From: Aliamphritea hakodatensis
GTDB lineage: Bacteria; Pseudomonadota; Gammaproteobacteria; Pseudomonadales; Balneatricaceae
Length of the DNA: 64,000 bases
NCBI RefSeq assembly: GCF_024347195.1
Contig: NZ_AP025281.1
Span: 1,674,001 to 1,738,000, forward strand
Direction of reading: 5' to 3'
In this document: positions 56,993 through 64,000 of the stretch, one piece after another
How the letters are laid out: every line of letters starts with the position of its first letter
Position numbering within the stretch: the first letter of the stretch is position 1
Translations under genes and position numbers: made by a program
The notes under the pieces: model-generated
Database searches by the model: none
The model's input: the letters and a program-made list of their open reading frames with translations, nothing else
Told to the model about the DNA's origin: nothing

Positions 56993-57120
56993 TTTCCGGA
57001 TAGGAAAAAAACGATTTCAGTCTTTGACCTTAGATTGAAAATATTTTGTCTGTTTGTTCTTAATATTTCGTTATGTCGGTTATAACTTAATGTTTTAAAA
57101 GGATTTATTTAATCATATTA

Positions 57121-57153
57121 CTGGTTCTAAATTTTAAAAATTTTTGGCCCTAA
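57121..57153 (+). promoter_or_regulatory. Candidate TauR operator upstream of the DUF6506 gene
   Basis: CTGGTTCTAA at 57121 and TTGGCCCTAA at 57144 start 23 bp apart in direct orientation. This is the best conserved of the three paired sites in the window. It lies about 125 bp before the start codon in a 280-bp AT-rich region (56993-57276) that has no gene of its own. Confidence 0.6.
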
Positions 57154-57276
57154 CTTAAAGTCTGAAACACGTTTCTAATAGCGTCATCCTGAGTCGTAGT
57201 TTGGCAATTGTTGATTTGACTTTAAGTTGAAAGCTTCAGACATGACTGGTCGAAAACAATAACAAAGGGGGTCGCA

Positions 57277-57576
57277 ATGGCTTTACAGAAATATGGTTTC
57301 ATCGTTAAAAGTGCAGACTTGGACATGTTCAAGCATCAGGGGCACCTGGCGAGTGATAACTTTAATATGTCGATCGCTGGCGTACAGGACGCCGGGCAGG
57401 CCTGCTTTGTAGCACAAGAGATGCTTACTAAGGGTGTTCAGCTGATTGAGCTGTGTGGTGCATTTTCCGGTGAGGAAGCCCAGCAGATTCGTGATGCGCT
57501 CGAAGACAGAATTCCGGTGGGTTATGTTCAGTACACCACCGAAGAACGCGAACGCTTAACGCGCGAGCTGAGTTAA
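57277..57576 (+). CDS. DUF6506-like small protein
   Basis: 99 residues. The body AGVQDAGQACFVAQEMLTKG then VQLIELCGAFSGEEAQQIRD and PVGYVQYTTEERERL fits the DUF6506 pattern, where a strand is followed by '..G(V/I)..IELCGgFg.eg...v..A....vPVG.V.f'. No signal peptide or membrane segment; a small cytoplasmic alpha/beta protein. The function of the family is not known to me. AAAGGGGG lies just before the ATG. The TauR-like site upstream and the place next to pta suggest that it belongs to the taurine regulon. Confidence 0.65.
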   Translation: MALQKYGFIVKSADLDMFKHQGHLASDNFNMSIAGVQDAGQACFVAQEMLTKGVQLIELCGAFSGEEAQQIRDALEDRIPVGYVQYTTEERERLTRELS

Positions 57577-57600
57577 GTCAGAGTCCGGGCGCGGTAAACA

Positions 57601-57683
57601 GTTGAAGCATTGAGGGCTGGCAGCCTACTGAATTAATAACGGGGTTTATTACCAGGCATTATTCTGACTGCCAGTGCTTCAAC
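57601..57683 (+). other. Long nested inverted repeat before the LuxR-type gene
   Basis: GTTGAAGCA (57601-57609) pairs with TGCTTCAAC (57675-57683) and CTGGCAG (57617-57623) with CTGCCAG (57668-57674); inside them TAATAAC lies opposite a TTTATTA-type arm. Together they could fold into an 83-nt stem-loop covering most of the gap between the DUF6506 and regulator genes. There is no T run. It may be an mRNA leader or processing element, a small RNA, or a regulator site. Confidence 0.55.
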
Positions 57684-57723
57684 TCGGCCACCGAATCCGG
57701 GCGCAATCATCATAGGTGCCCAT

Positions 57724-58371
57724 ATGAAGATCATACTTGCTGATCGCTCGCCGCTGTTCCGTCTTGGTTTAGGCCTTGCTTTAGAGCAGGCCGGGATCAT
57801 CGTTGATACGTTTGAAGTAAACAGTATTGAAGCGATGGCCAGCCGTCTGAATAAAGCCAGTGGTACTGTCGTGGTTATCGTTGATGCGCAGTTACCGGGA
57901 TTGCAAAGCCTTAATCAGCTTAAGGTAGCAGCCGGTAACACGGATACACGTTTTCTGATTATGACCAATAATCTGGATATTGTCGTGTCCCGCTGGGCGG
58001 TACTGAATGGTTTTCACGGAGTGATTGCCAAGACATCGGGTATGGAAGAGTTTGGTAATGCGATCCGCAACGTGCTGGAAGGCCAGATCTGGCGCTACGA
58101 TGAAAGTGCGGATCCTGATCAGCTCAGTGGCCAGCAGACCCGAATCGGTTATGCGCTGCGCCGTTTGTCTGAACAGGAAAACAACGTTCTGAGCCTGGTA
58201 CGCTGCGGTTTACGCAACAAGCAGATTGCCCATCAGATGTCGCTCACTGAGCACACGATTAAATCACATATGTCGAACATACTCCGTAAGCTCGAGATCG
58301 AAAACCGGACTCAGTTGGTGATTGCGGTGCAAAAAATCGATATTAATCAGGCGCGTTTGCTAACAGCCTGA
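57724..58371 (+). CDS. NarL/LuxR-type response regulator
   Basis: 215 residues. N-terminal receiver (about 1-120): MKIILADRSPLFRLGLGLAL for the acidic pocket (only one Asp of the usual pair), and VVIVDAQLPGLQSL near 57 with the probable phospho-Asp. The C-terminal LuxR HTH (about 145-205) reads LSEQENNVLSLVRCGLRNKQ, then HQMSLTEHTIKSHMSNILRK. No histidine kinase gene is adjacent. It resembles orphan regulators of alcohol or C2 metabolism (ErbR/AgmR type), but that similarity is only general. The taurine genes lie just upstream, so a role in C2 or sulfonate metabolism is possible. Confidence 0.87.
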   Translation: MKIILADRSPLFRLGLGLALEQAGIIVDTFEVNSIEAMASRLNKASGTVVVIVDAQLPGLQSLNQLKVAAGNTDTRFLIMTNNLDIVVSRWAVLNGFHGVIAKTSGMEEFGNAIRNVLEGQIWRYDESADPDQLSGQQTRIGYALRRLSEQENNVLSLVRCGLRNKQIAHQMSLTEHTIKSHMSNILRKLEIENRTQLVIAVQKIDINQARLLTA

Positions 58372-58381
58372 TTCATTCTGA

Positions 58382-58417
58382 CAGCTCCCCCTGCGTTCGC
58401 ATTCTGAAGGGGAGCTG
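58382..58417 (+). terminator. Terminator of the LuxR-type regulator gene
   Basis: CAGCTCCCC and GGGGAGCTG pair around an 18-nt loop and are followed by ATTTTCTT. The stop codon of the regulator is 11 bases upstream. Confidence 0.8.
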
Positions 58418-58426
58418 ATTTTCTTC

Positions 58427-58615
58427 CTATCCGGGATAGATTTCATTTTTCAGTAAATACGCATCATGCCTTACCCGGGCAAATTCTGTATCGCTCTGAT
58501 TCAGCGGGCAGTGCGTGTCTCTGCTGTTCAGCAGAAGACTGCGGGTATTCTTGCGCGAAGGAATCACGGTAATTTTATGCTGCTGTAACGGTTGGGACGG
58601 CTGCTTGTGATACAT
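58427..58615 (-). CDS. Small protein of 62 residues, unknown
   Basis: From ATG at 58615, with AGAAGGGGAAC about ten bases upstream. The peptide is basic and polar (MYHKQPSQPLQQHKITVIPS, then RKNTRSLLLNSRDTHCPL) with no hydrophobic segment. It is convergent with the LuxR-type regulator gene. I recognise no family. Coding is supported only by the ribosome site and an unbroken frame, so it is tentative. Confidence 0.4.
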   Translation of the reverse strand: MYHKQPSQPLQQHKITVIPSRKNTRSLLLNSRDTHCPLNQSDTEFARVRHDAYLLKNEIYPG

Positions 58616-58867
58616 GCTGATGTTCCCCTTCTCTGTCTCATCGTCGGTTGTCACAAAAACTTAATACAGCTAAAGCTCTGATACAGCATAGACGCTATTT
58701 ATGACTTCGCTATGACACTTTTACGGTGTCTTATAACTGTTTGACAGCTGTGCAACAAAACAGGGAGGCAGTGGCGTTAGCGGTGCAGGAAAGCAGCAGA
58801 AGATGAGCGGGAAGAATAAAAACGGATGAGGGACCAAAGGGCCCTCATCGTATGACTTCAGAGGCGC

Positions 58868-59830
58868 TTATTTAAGCAGGGCGCTTAATTGTGCTTCCAG
58901 TGTCAGTTGGTCCTTAGTGAAATTACGAATGCCCTCAGCGAGCTTCTCAGTGGCCATGGCGTCTTCATTCATGTTCCAGCGGAACACGGTTTCGCTGTTG
59001 GCGGCCAGATCGTCGGCACTGACCGGGTTTTCTGCGAACAGCTTACGGTCCAGCGGTAACTGGGTATTGGCCAGTTCAGTGATCAGGGCTGGGCTGATGG
59101 TCAGACGGTCACAGCCGGCCAGTTGACGAATTTCTTCTGCGTTGCGGAAGCTGGCGCCCATGACAACGGTATTGTAGCTGTGCTGCTTGTAGTAATTAAA
59201 GATACGGCTAACAGACACGACACCCGGATCGTTTGCCCCGGACAGGTCAGATCCTTCCGGGCTGTTGGCTTTGTACCAGTCCAGAATACGGCCAACGAAG
59301 GGTGAAATAAGGTAAGCCCCGGCATCGGCGCAGGCAACTGCCTGAGCAAAGCCGAACAGTAAGGTCAGGTTACAGTTAATGCCTTCCTTTTCCAGTTGGC
59401 GGGCTGCTTCAATACCTTCCCAGGTCGATGCGATCTTGATCAGTACCCGGTCATTAGCGATGCCGGCTTCGTTATACAGCCCGATCAGCTTACGGGCTTT
59501 ATCAACCGTTGCCTGCGTATCAAAAGACAGGCGGGCGTCCACTTCTGTTGAGATGCGGCCCGGAATATATTTCAGAATTTCACAGCCGGCTAAAACAGCC
59601 AGTTTGTCGCTGGTATTTGCCAGCAGTTCAGCTGAACTGCCGCCCTGGCTCAATGCCCACTGGCTTGCCTGCTGGATAAACGGACGATAACTTTCATCCT
59701 GGCTGGCTTTGAGCAGCAGGGATGGGTTGGTTGTTGCGTCCTGCGGCTGTAATTGTTCAATCGCTTTGATATCGCCGGTGTCTGCGACAATGGTGGTGAA
59801 TTGTTTCAACTGATCCAGCTGGTTTTGCAT
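58868..59830 (-). CDS. tal: Transaldolase
   Basis: 320 residues, the TalB length. MQNQLDQLKQFTTIVADTGD, QPQDATTNPSLLLKASQD, RVLIKIASTWEGIEAARQLE with the Schiff-base lysine near 133, and LLFGFAQAVACADAGAYLIS near 155 are the classic blocks. It exchanges dihydroxyacetone units between sugar phosphates in the non-oxidative pentose phosphate pathway. Encoded 40 bp downstream of dusA in the same direction, so it may share its transcript. The 250 bp beyond its 5' neighbour at 58616-58867 show no gene. Confidence 0.97.
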   Translation of the reverse strand: MQNQLDQLKQFTTIVADTGDIKAIEQLQPQDATTNPSLLLKASQDESYRPFIQQASQWALSQGGSSAELLANTSDKLAVLAGCEILKYIPGRISTEVDARLSFDTQATVDKARKLIGLYNEAGIANDRVLIKIASTWEGIEAARQLEKEGINCNLTLLFGFAQAVACADAGAYLISPFVGRILDWYKANSPEGSDLSGANDPGVVSVSRIFNYYKQHSYNTVVMGASFRNAEEIRQLAGCDRLTISPALITELANTQLPLDRKLFAENPVSADDLAANSETVFRWNMNEDAMATEKLAEGIRNFTKDQLTLEAQLSALLK

Positions 59831-59870
59831 ATTAATAACTACCTGTCATTCTTATTGTGCTGAGGCGCGC

Positions 59871-60884
59871 TTACTTAACAAATTCCGCTGCCTGTTTAAG
59901 TACTTCTATGCCGGCACCGCTGCGGTGGGCGTTTTCACTGATATGGCGACGGAACTGGCGGCCGCCTCGCTGACCATGAAATAAACCGAGAATATGGCGG
60001 GTCATATGACCCAGATAAGCACCCTGAGATAACTGTTCTTCAATGTACGGGTAAAACTGCTCCAGCACCTCGGCACGGCTTGGTACAGACGAACTTTGAC
60101 CATAACAGACTTGGTCTGCTTCAGCCATTATATACGGGTTCTGATAAGCTTCCCGGCCCAGCATTACGCCATCTACGTGCTGCAGATGTTCCTGACTGGC
60201 TTCAAGGGTTTTTATGCCGCCGTTAATCAGGATTTCCCGTTCCGGAAAATCCTGTTTGATCCGGTATACCCATTCGTATTTCAGGGGGGGGATGTCACGA
60301 TTTTCTTTCGGACTCAGGCCCTGCAAAATGGCCTTTCGGGCATGGATAATGAAGGTTTTGCAGCCTGACATTTTAACGGTGGAAATGAAGTGGTGCAGCT
60401 GTTCATAGCTGTCCATATCATCGATCCCTAAGCGGTGTTTTACCGTGACCGGCACGGAAACTGAGCTTTGCATCGTATGTAAACACTCAGCAACCAGTTC
60501 CGGGTGGGCCATCAGACAGGCGCCAATCATATTGTTTTGTACCCGGTCGCTCGGGCAGCCGACGTTCAGGTTAACCTCATCGTAACCATAGTCTTCGGCC
60601 ATTTTGCTGCATTGGGCCAGATCCTGAGGATTGCTGCCGCCCAACTGTAACGCAACGGGGTGCTCCTGAGGGTTGTATTTCAGGAAGCGCTCAGTATTCC
60701 CGTGAATCAGCGCCCCAGTGGTAACCATTTCGGTGTACAGCACCGCCTGGGAAGAGATCAGCCGGTGAAAATACCGGCAGTGCCGGTCTGTCCAGTCCAT
60801 CATCGGGGCTACGGTAAAGCGTCGATTGACTGTATCTTGCGGGTTTATAGGCTTGTTCGTTGTTTTTACTGCGGTTTCAGACAC
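59871..60884 (-). CDS. dusA: tRNA-dihydrouridine(20/20a) synthase DusA
   Basis: 337 residues, FMN-dependent TIM barrel. RRFTVAPMMDWTDRHCRYFH near 22, the catalytic Cys in LNVGCPSDRVQNNMIGACLM near 110, VTVKHRLGIDDMDSYEQLHH near 150, and LINGGIKTLEASQEHLQHVD near 220 identify DusA rather than DusB or DusC. It reduces U20 and U20a in tRNA. The 5' end of dusA is the known integration point of a family of tyrosine integrases, and such an integrase starts 123 bp away here. The first 20 or so residues (MSETAVKTTNKPINPQDTVN) may therefore come from the inserted element. Confidence 0.95.
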   Translation of the reverse strand: MSETAVKTTNKPINPQDTVNRRFTVAPMMDWTDRHCRYFHRLISSQAVLYTEMVTTGALIHGNTERFLKYNPQEHPVALQLGGSNPQDLAQCSKMAEDYGYDEVNLNVGCPSDRVQNNMIGACLMAHPELVAECLHTMQSSVSVPVTVKHRLGIDDMDSYEQLHHFISTVKMSGCKTFIIHARKAILQGLSPKENRDIPPLKYEWVYRIKQDFPEREILINGGIKTLEASQEHLQHVDGVMLGREAYQNPYIMAEADQVCYGQSSSVPSRAEVLEQFYPYIEEQLSQGAYLGHMTRHILGLFHGQRGGRQFRRHISENAHRSGAGIEVLKQAAEFVK

Positions 60885-60924
60885 TCTGTATTACTCTTGT
60901 TTTACCCGGTTTTTCACTGTTTTT

Positions 60925-60968
60925 TGCTACTTGGTGCTACACAAATGCTACAATAATTTTCTGTAGCA
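60925..60968. promoter_or_regulatory. Phased TGCTAC repeats between dusA and the integrase gene
   Basis: TGCTAC occurs at 60925, 60935 and 60946, that is at 10 and 11 bp steps, and its complement GTAGCA at 60963. TGCTACA (60946) and TGTAGCA (60962) form an inverted repeat. The arrangement suits arm-type sites for the integrase or an excision factor, or operators of the integrase promoter. Confidence 0.5.
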
Positions 60969-61006
60969 CCTGTTTGGTGTGTCTATAGCATCAGAGGGGT
61001 GAAAAG

Positions 61007-62071
61007 GTGGCAACGATTAGCAAGCGGAAGAGAGTCGATGGTTCGTTTTCTTACACGGCCCAGATCCGCATTAAGCAAAAAAGGGAAGTAGTTTACACTG
61101 AGTCAGAAACCTTTTCCAAAAAGGCATTAGCTAAGGCATGGGCTGACCGGCGAGAAGCTGAGTTAAAGATGCCTGGTGTGCTGGAAAAGATGCTGCATGT
61201 TGGGGTTTCAATAGGCCAGGTGGTTAGATGGTATCGCGACGATTTTCATGGTCTGTCAAAGTTTGGCCGTTCTAAGCTAAGTAGTATTAATTATCTGATT
61301 AATCATCCTGAGCTGTCTGAGATAGATGCCTTGACAGTGACTGCTGCAGATCTGGTTGCTTATATACATTCACGGCGTGCGGAAGGTGCAGGGCCCTCAA
61401 CGGTTAATAACGATTTAATCTGGCTGCGTAATGCTTTTCGTGCTGTGAAGATTGGGCGAAATATTCCTTTGAGTCTTGAGCCTTTGGATGACGCTGCGTA
61501 TTTGTGTCGCAAAGAGAAAGTCATTGCTAAATCTAAGAAGCGTGATAGACGACCAACTCTGGCCGAGTTAGATCGGCTTATTGAGCATTTCGGCCAGAAG
61601 CGTAAAGCTCAGATTCCGATGGGTGAGGTAATTCTATTCGCACTGTTTTCCAGCAGGAGGCAGGATGAAATTTGCAGGATTCGTTGGGCTGATGTTGATA
61701 CAGAAAAGCAACGAGTGCTGGTACGGGAAATGAAACACCCGCTAGAGAAAATTGATACCTGGGTGTTTCTTCCTGATAGAGCTTGGGAAGTACTGCAGCG
61801 CCAGCCTAAAGATAATGAACTGATATTCCCCTATAACGGTAAATCAGTCAGTGCCGCTTTCACTAGAGCTTGTAAGTTAGTAGGGATTGAAGATCTGAGG
61901 TTCCACGATCTGCGACATGAATGTGCCAGTTGGTTGTTTGAGCAGGGACTGGATATTCCTAGGGTGGCTGGGGTTACCGGTCATAAGTCTTGGAGTAGTT
62001 TGCAGCGGTATACGCATCTGAGTGAGCAAGGTGTGTTTGATAAGTATGATAAGTGGCGGGTTTGGGTGTGA
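61007..62071 (+). CDS. Tyrosine-recombinase integrase of a dusA-targeting genomic island
   Basis: 354 residues, GTG start at 61007 with AGAGGGGTGAAAAG upstream. N-terminal arm-binding part begins ATISKRKRVDGSFSYTAQIR, followed by a core-binding SAM-like domain (about 65-170). In the catalytic domain, Arg is in FSSRRQDEICRIRW near 215, H-x-x-R in FHDLRHECASW near 300, His/Trp in GHKSWSSLQRYTH near 324, and the nucleophile Tyr near 334, so it looks active. Its position next to the 5' end of dusA, pointing into the island, is that of the dusA-associated integrase family. The far attachment site lies outside the window. Confidence 0.92.
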   Translation: MATISKRKRVDGSFSYTAQIRIKQKREVVYTESETFSKKALAKAWADRREAELKMPGVLEKMLHVGVSIGQVVRWYRDDFHGLSKFGRSKLSSINYLINHPELSEIDALTVTAADLVAYIHSRRAEGAGPSTVNNDLIWLRNAFRAVKIGRNIPLSLEPLDDAAYLCRKEKVIAKSKKRDRRPTLAELDRLIEHFGQKRKAQIPMGEVILFALFSSRRQDEICRIRWADVDTEKQRVLVREMKHPLEKIDTWVFLPDRAWEVLQRQPKDNELIFPYNGKSVSAAFTRACKLVGIEDLRFHDLRHECASWLFEQGLDIPRVAGVTGHKSWSSLQRYTHLSEQGVFDKYDKWRVWV

Positions 62072-62562
62072 GCATGGATTGCAGTGTATGTTTTTCACGT
62101 TAATTGACGTTGGTGGATGTCAGTTGTGTGCCAAAAGCGGATAAGTTTAGAAGTAATGAGTACTGCGTGGTGGGGTCTGCTGTGGCGCTTAAAATACCTG
62201 ATTTATCTCAACGTGTTACCAAAAAGTCCATTTCCATTTTATGATGCTATAGCGATTAATATCGTTACTGAGATATAGTCCAGTTAGGTGGGTGATTGGA
62301 GTACCCGTACCGTAGTCTGAAAAAGGTCTGCGCAGCTCGATTTAGCACTTAAGATAAGTCAGGCGGATATTCAGGATGAATACCATTAATCCTTTTTGTC
62401 TCTCTTGCAGTACTTTTCCTTGCTTGTTTCGTTACATCTTGCTGGTCCTTGTGACTTCTCAGGGGCGCTTCATACTCATCCTTGAACTTTAGCGTTACTA
62501 ATAAAGCTATAAAATTAAGGACCTTATATTGAAATTGTTAGGTCGAACGTAGAGCGAAGTAT
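62072..62562. other. Intergenic region inside the island, about 490 bp
   Basis: No supported gene, repeat or strong hairpin is visible. Composition turns AT-rich towards the right. The stretch just before 62563 should hold the promoter of the HEPN-like gene. A small excisionase gene would be expected in such islands, but none could be identified here. Confidence 0.4.
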
Positions 62563-63513
62563 ATGAATTTACTGGATTTAATTAGAACAAAAGCAAATAG
62601 TTTTCCTAATGGTCAAAGACGACAAGGGATAGATGCTGTAATTCTGCATATAGAAACAGCAGAGAAGTATTGGAAATTTGCTTGTAATAGTTCAGATTCA
62701 AATATGTTCACGGACGTTATATATCGATCTAATCAAGCATTTGAGGGGACTCTAAAAGAGGCTTATGAGGTTCTTGCTGACAGAGATCCCTCTAATAAAA
62801 CTCCTTATGAAATTGAGATGTATCTTTCAGAGAACTCTATATTCAGGGATCGAGTTCTATCGTTATTTACTAGATATCGAAAAGATTGGAGAAATCAAGC
62901 AGCACATGACTACAAACTTTTTTTCGATGAGCAAGAGGCTATATTAGCAATAACTAGCGTAACTACATTTTGTAATATACTACTAGATCAAATGCTTTCA
63001 AAATCTAACGAAGAACATGAAAAGCTTAAGGCTAGTGAATTTTCAATGGAAATAATTTCTAGTATTGGCAATTATAATACTCTGAATTTAGTAGATAAAC
63101 TAACAGCTCTGATTAAAAGATCTTATTATTATCTCATGGAGGGGGAAAATCCACCTCAATCAAAATTAGAGTTTAACGGCCAATTGGCAGGCTTCATTAA
63201 AGCCATCGATCCTAGTTTAGTAATTAGGCAAGAAGTTATAGTTGATTCAAATAAACGTTACCAGGCAGATTTTGTTTTTAGCTCTGACGGTGAAAGTGTA
63301 ATAGTTGAAACTCAGCGCAGTAAAAATGGCTCATTATTTCTTGAGAGAGCCGAGTCTCAATTGCGCCAATACATGACCTCCTCAAGCCATAAAGAAGGTC
63401 TACTAGTGTTTTATAAACCGGGGATTAAAGAAAGTATAGTTGATAGAAAAGAAGAACTTCCTATCGATTCTAGGCAGCAAAATATAACATACATAGTCCC
63501 ATACGAGAGTTGA
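62563..63513 (+). CDS. Candidate HEPN plus PD-(D/E)XK-like protein, possible defence gene
   Basis: 316 residues. The N-terminal half is helical and contains RYRKDWRNQAAHDYKLFFDE near 105-120, where RNQAAH fits the R-x4-H motif of HEPN ribonucleases. The C-terminal part has a strand-turn-strand KRYQADFVFSSDGESVIVET with Asp near 233 and E-x-Q near 248, in the style of a PD-(D/E)XK nuclease with Gln in place of Lys. Such pairs occur in abortive-infection proteins, and this gene follows the integrase of a genomic island, a usual place for phage defence. Function is inferred from motifs only. Strongly AT-rich. Confidence 0.6.
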   Translation: MNLLDLIRTKANSFPNGQRRQGIDAVILHIETAEKYWKFACNSSDSNMFTDVIYRSNQAFEGTLKEAYEVLADRDPSNKTPYEIEMYLSENSIFRDRVLSLFTRYRKDWRNQAAHDYKLFFDEQEAILAITSVTTFCNILLDQMLSKSNEEHEKLKASEFSMEIISSIGNYNTLNLVDKLTALIKRSYYYLMEGENPPQSKLEFNGQLAGFIKAIDPSLVIRQEVIVDSNKRYQADFVFSSDGESVIVETQRSKNGSLFLERAESQLRQYMTSSSHKEGLLVFYKPGIKESIVDRKEELPIDSRQQNITYIVPYES

Positions 63514-63535
63514 ACTTTAAAAAATAATTAACTTA

Positions 63536-63545
63536 GGGGGGGGGG
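63536..63545 (+). repeat. G10 homopolymer tract
   Basis: Ten consecutive G in an AT-rich region, just after the HEPN-like gene. It opens a frame of about 50 codons with no start codon (RHYISERFLVLNGFRVVEEG is encoded just after the tract) which ends inside the next gene. Such tracts change length easily. Confidence 0.8.
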
Positions 63546-63672
63546 CTCTGAGTAGGCATTATATTAGTGAAAGATTTTTAGTTTTAAATGGTTTTAGAGT
63601 AGTAGAAGAGGGTTGGTGGCGGGATTTATCAAGTTCAGACTATTTAGTTATTAAATATATTGGAGTTTTTAA

Positions 63673-64000
63673 ATGTGTGAATACGGGCTAAAAGAAGCTA
63701 TTGACGAGAATATGCCGTTTATTGATGAGCTTCTTCAGAGGTCAAATGTCCCCATATTTTATCGATTCATACGTGCCGCTAAAATTTTTGTAGATGAGGT
63801 TGTCGTTGATTGTAATCTTGAGAGCAAAGATGAGTTGTTAAAAAGTAAAGCTTTTGTTGATGGAATAGTTCCATTAGTAAATAACTGGTATCGCAATAAA
63901 TATGGAGATTTAGCTGGGGATATTAAAGACCGATCTTATTCTGGAATAATTATTCCCTATGGTCATCCTGTATTAGTTGATATACCTGCTACTACAAGTA
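63673..64000 (+). CDS. Unknown island protein, truncated by the window edge
   Basis: The frame starts with ATG at 63673 and remains open to base 64000 (109 complete codons plus one base). It begins MCEYGLKEAIDENMPFIDEL and continues FYRFIRAAKIFVDEVVVDCN; later come a Trp-Tyr-Arg patch (NNWYRNKYGDL) and a hydrophobic SGIIIPYGHPVLVDIPAT. No signal peptide or known motif. TTGGAG lies about nine bases before the start. AT-rich like the rest of the island. The preceding start-less frame overlaps its first codons, so it may be the second gene of a unit. Confidence 0.6.
   Translation, partial: MCEYGLKEAIDENMPFIDELLQRSNVPIFYRFIRAAKIFVDEVVVDCNLESKDELLKSKAFVDGIVPLVNNWYRNKYGDLAGDIKDRSYSGIIIPYGHPVLVDIPATTS

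Noticed and set aside
60884..61006. tRNA gene as integration target of the island
   Set aside because: No tRNA-like cloverleaf between dusA and the integrase; the dusA 5' end itself is the plausible target.
1..64000. CRISPR array, rRNA operon or replication origin
   Set aside because: No regularly spaced repeats of 25-40 bp, no rRNA sequence and no cluster of DnaA boxes was seen on reading the window.

Overview
The window looks like a chromosomal segment of a marine gammaproteobacterium, most likely of the Oceanospirillales type (Neptunomonas, Amphritea or Marinobacterium-like). Supporting this are a short bacterial 4.5S RNA, gammaproteobacterial TalB and DusA, a taurine dissimilation cluster, the carboxynorspermidine route to polyamines, many GGDEF/EAL and substrate-binding proteins, and moderate GC content. 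The assignment is an inference from gene content; no 16S rRNA or tRNA gene is present.

Layout. 1-5 kb: a partial retropepsin-like protease, the 4.5S RNA (ffs) with tandem degenerate copies of its 3' half, a C39-like lipoprotein, two small lipoproteins (one frameshifted in an A9 tract), a universal stress protein and an XRE regulator. 5-9 kb: an NMT1/THI5-like binding protein divergent from a PAS-GGDEF-EAL protein. 9-19.7 kb: an XRE regulator divergent from an M81 (MlrC-like) peptidase, a Tat-exported family 5 binding protein, two permeases, a double ABC ATPase, a YtcJ-like amidohydrolase and a CobW-type GTPase, which read as one uptake and degradation unit. A GCGTCA repeat array lies at the divergent promoter. 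19.8-22.2 kb: a class IV aminotransferase, two small envelope proteins and a divergent CsrA-like protein. 22.5-28.2 kb: siderophore utilisation (DUF2470-SIP reductase, RhtX/FptX-like MFS, TonB receptor, AraC regulator, Fur-box candidate).

28.3-30.7 kb is accessory: a two-gene module with a GNAT-like protein between 14-bp direct repeats, a decayed tyrosine integrase, an orphan HigA-like antitoxin, an XRE repressor and a small RHH-like protein. 30.7-34.1 kb is a PotD-like binding protein overlapping a GGDEF-EAL gene, resembling NspS-MbaA of Vibrio. 34.3-38.6 kb: two dimeric alpha/beta-barrel genes divergent from an ArsR regulator whose 3' end is duplicated on the far side of an AT-rich acyltransferase-SGNH gene. 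38.6-41.2 kb: a membrane protein, an EamA exporter and an AraC regulator. 41.2-46.7 kb: a polyamine operon (speA, carboxynorspermidine dehydrogenase, nspC, speB). 47-48.8 kb: a CsgG / DUF4810 / DUF799 lipoprotein trio.

49.2-57.6 kb holds taurine catabolism: tpa, a MocR-type tauR, ald, xsc and pta. Together these convert taurine to alanine and sulfoacetaldehyde, then to sulfite and acetyl-CoA. A CTGGTTCTAA-like motif paired at 23-bp spacing occurs upstream of tpa, of ald-xsc and of a small DUF6506 gene, suggesting one regulon. 57.7-60.9 kb: a NarL-type regulator, a transaldolase and dusA. From about 60.9 kb to the right edge, an AT-rich genomic island has a tyrosine integrase next to the 5' end of dusA, a HEPN/PD-(D/E)XK-like protein and an unfinished gene.
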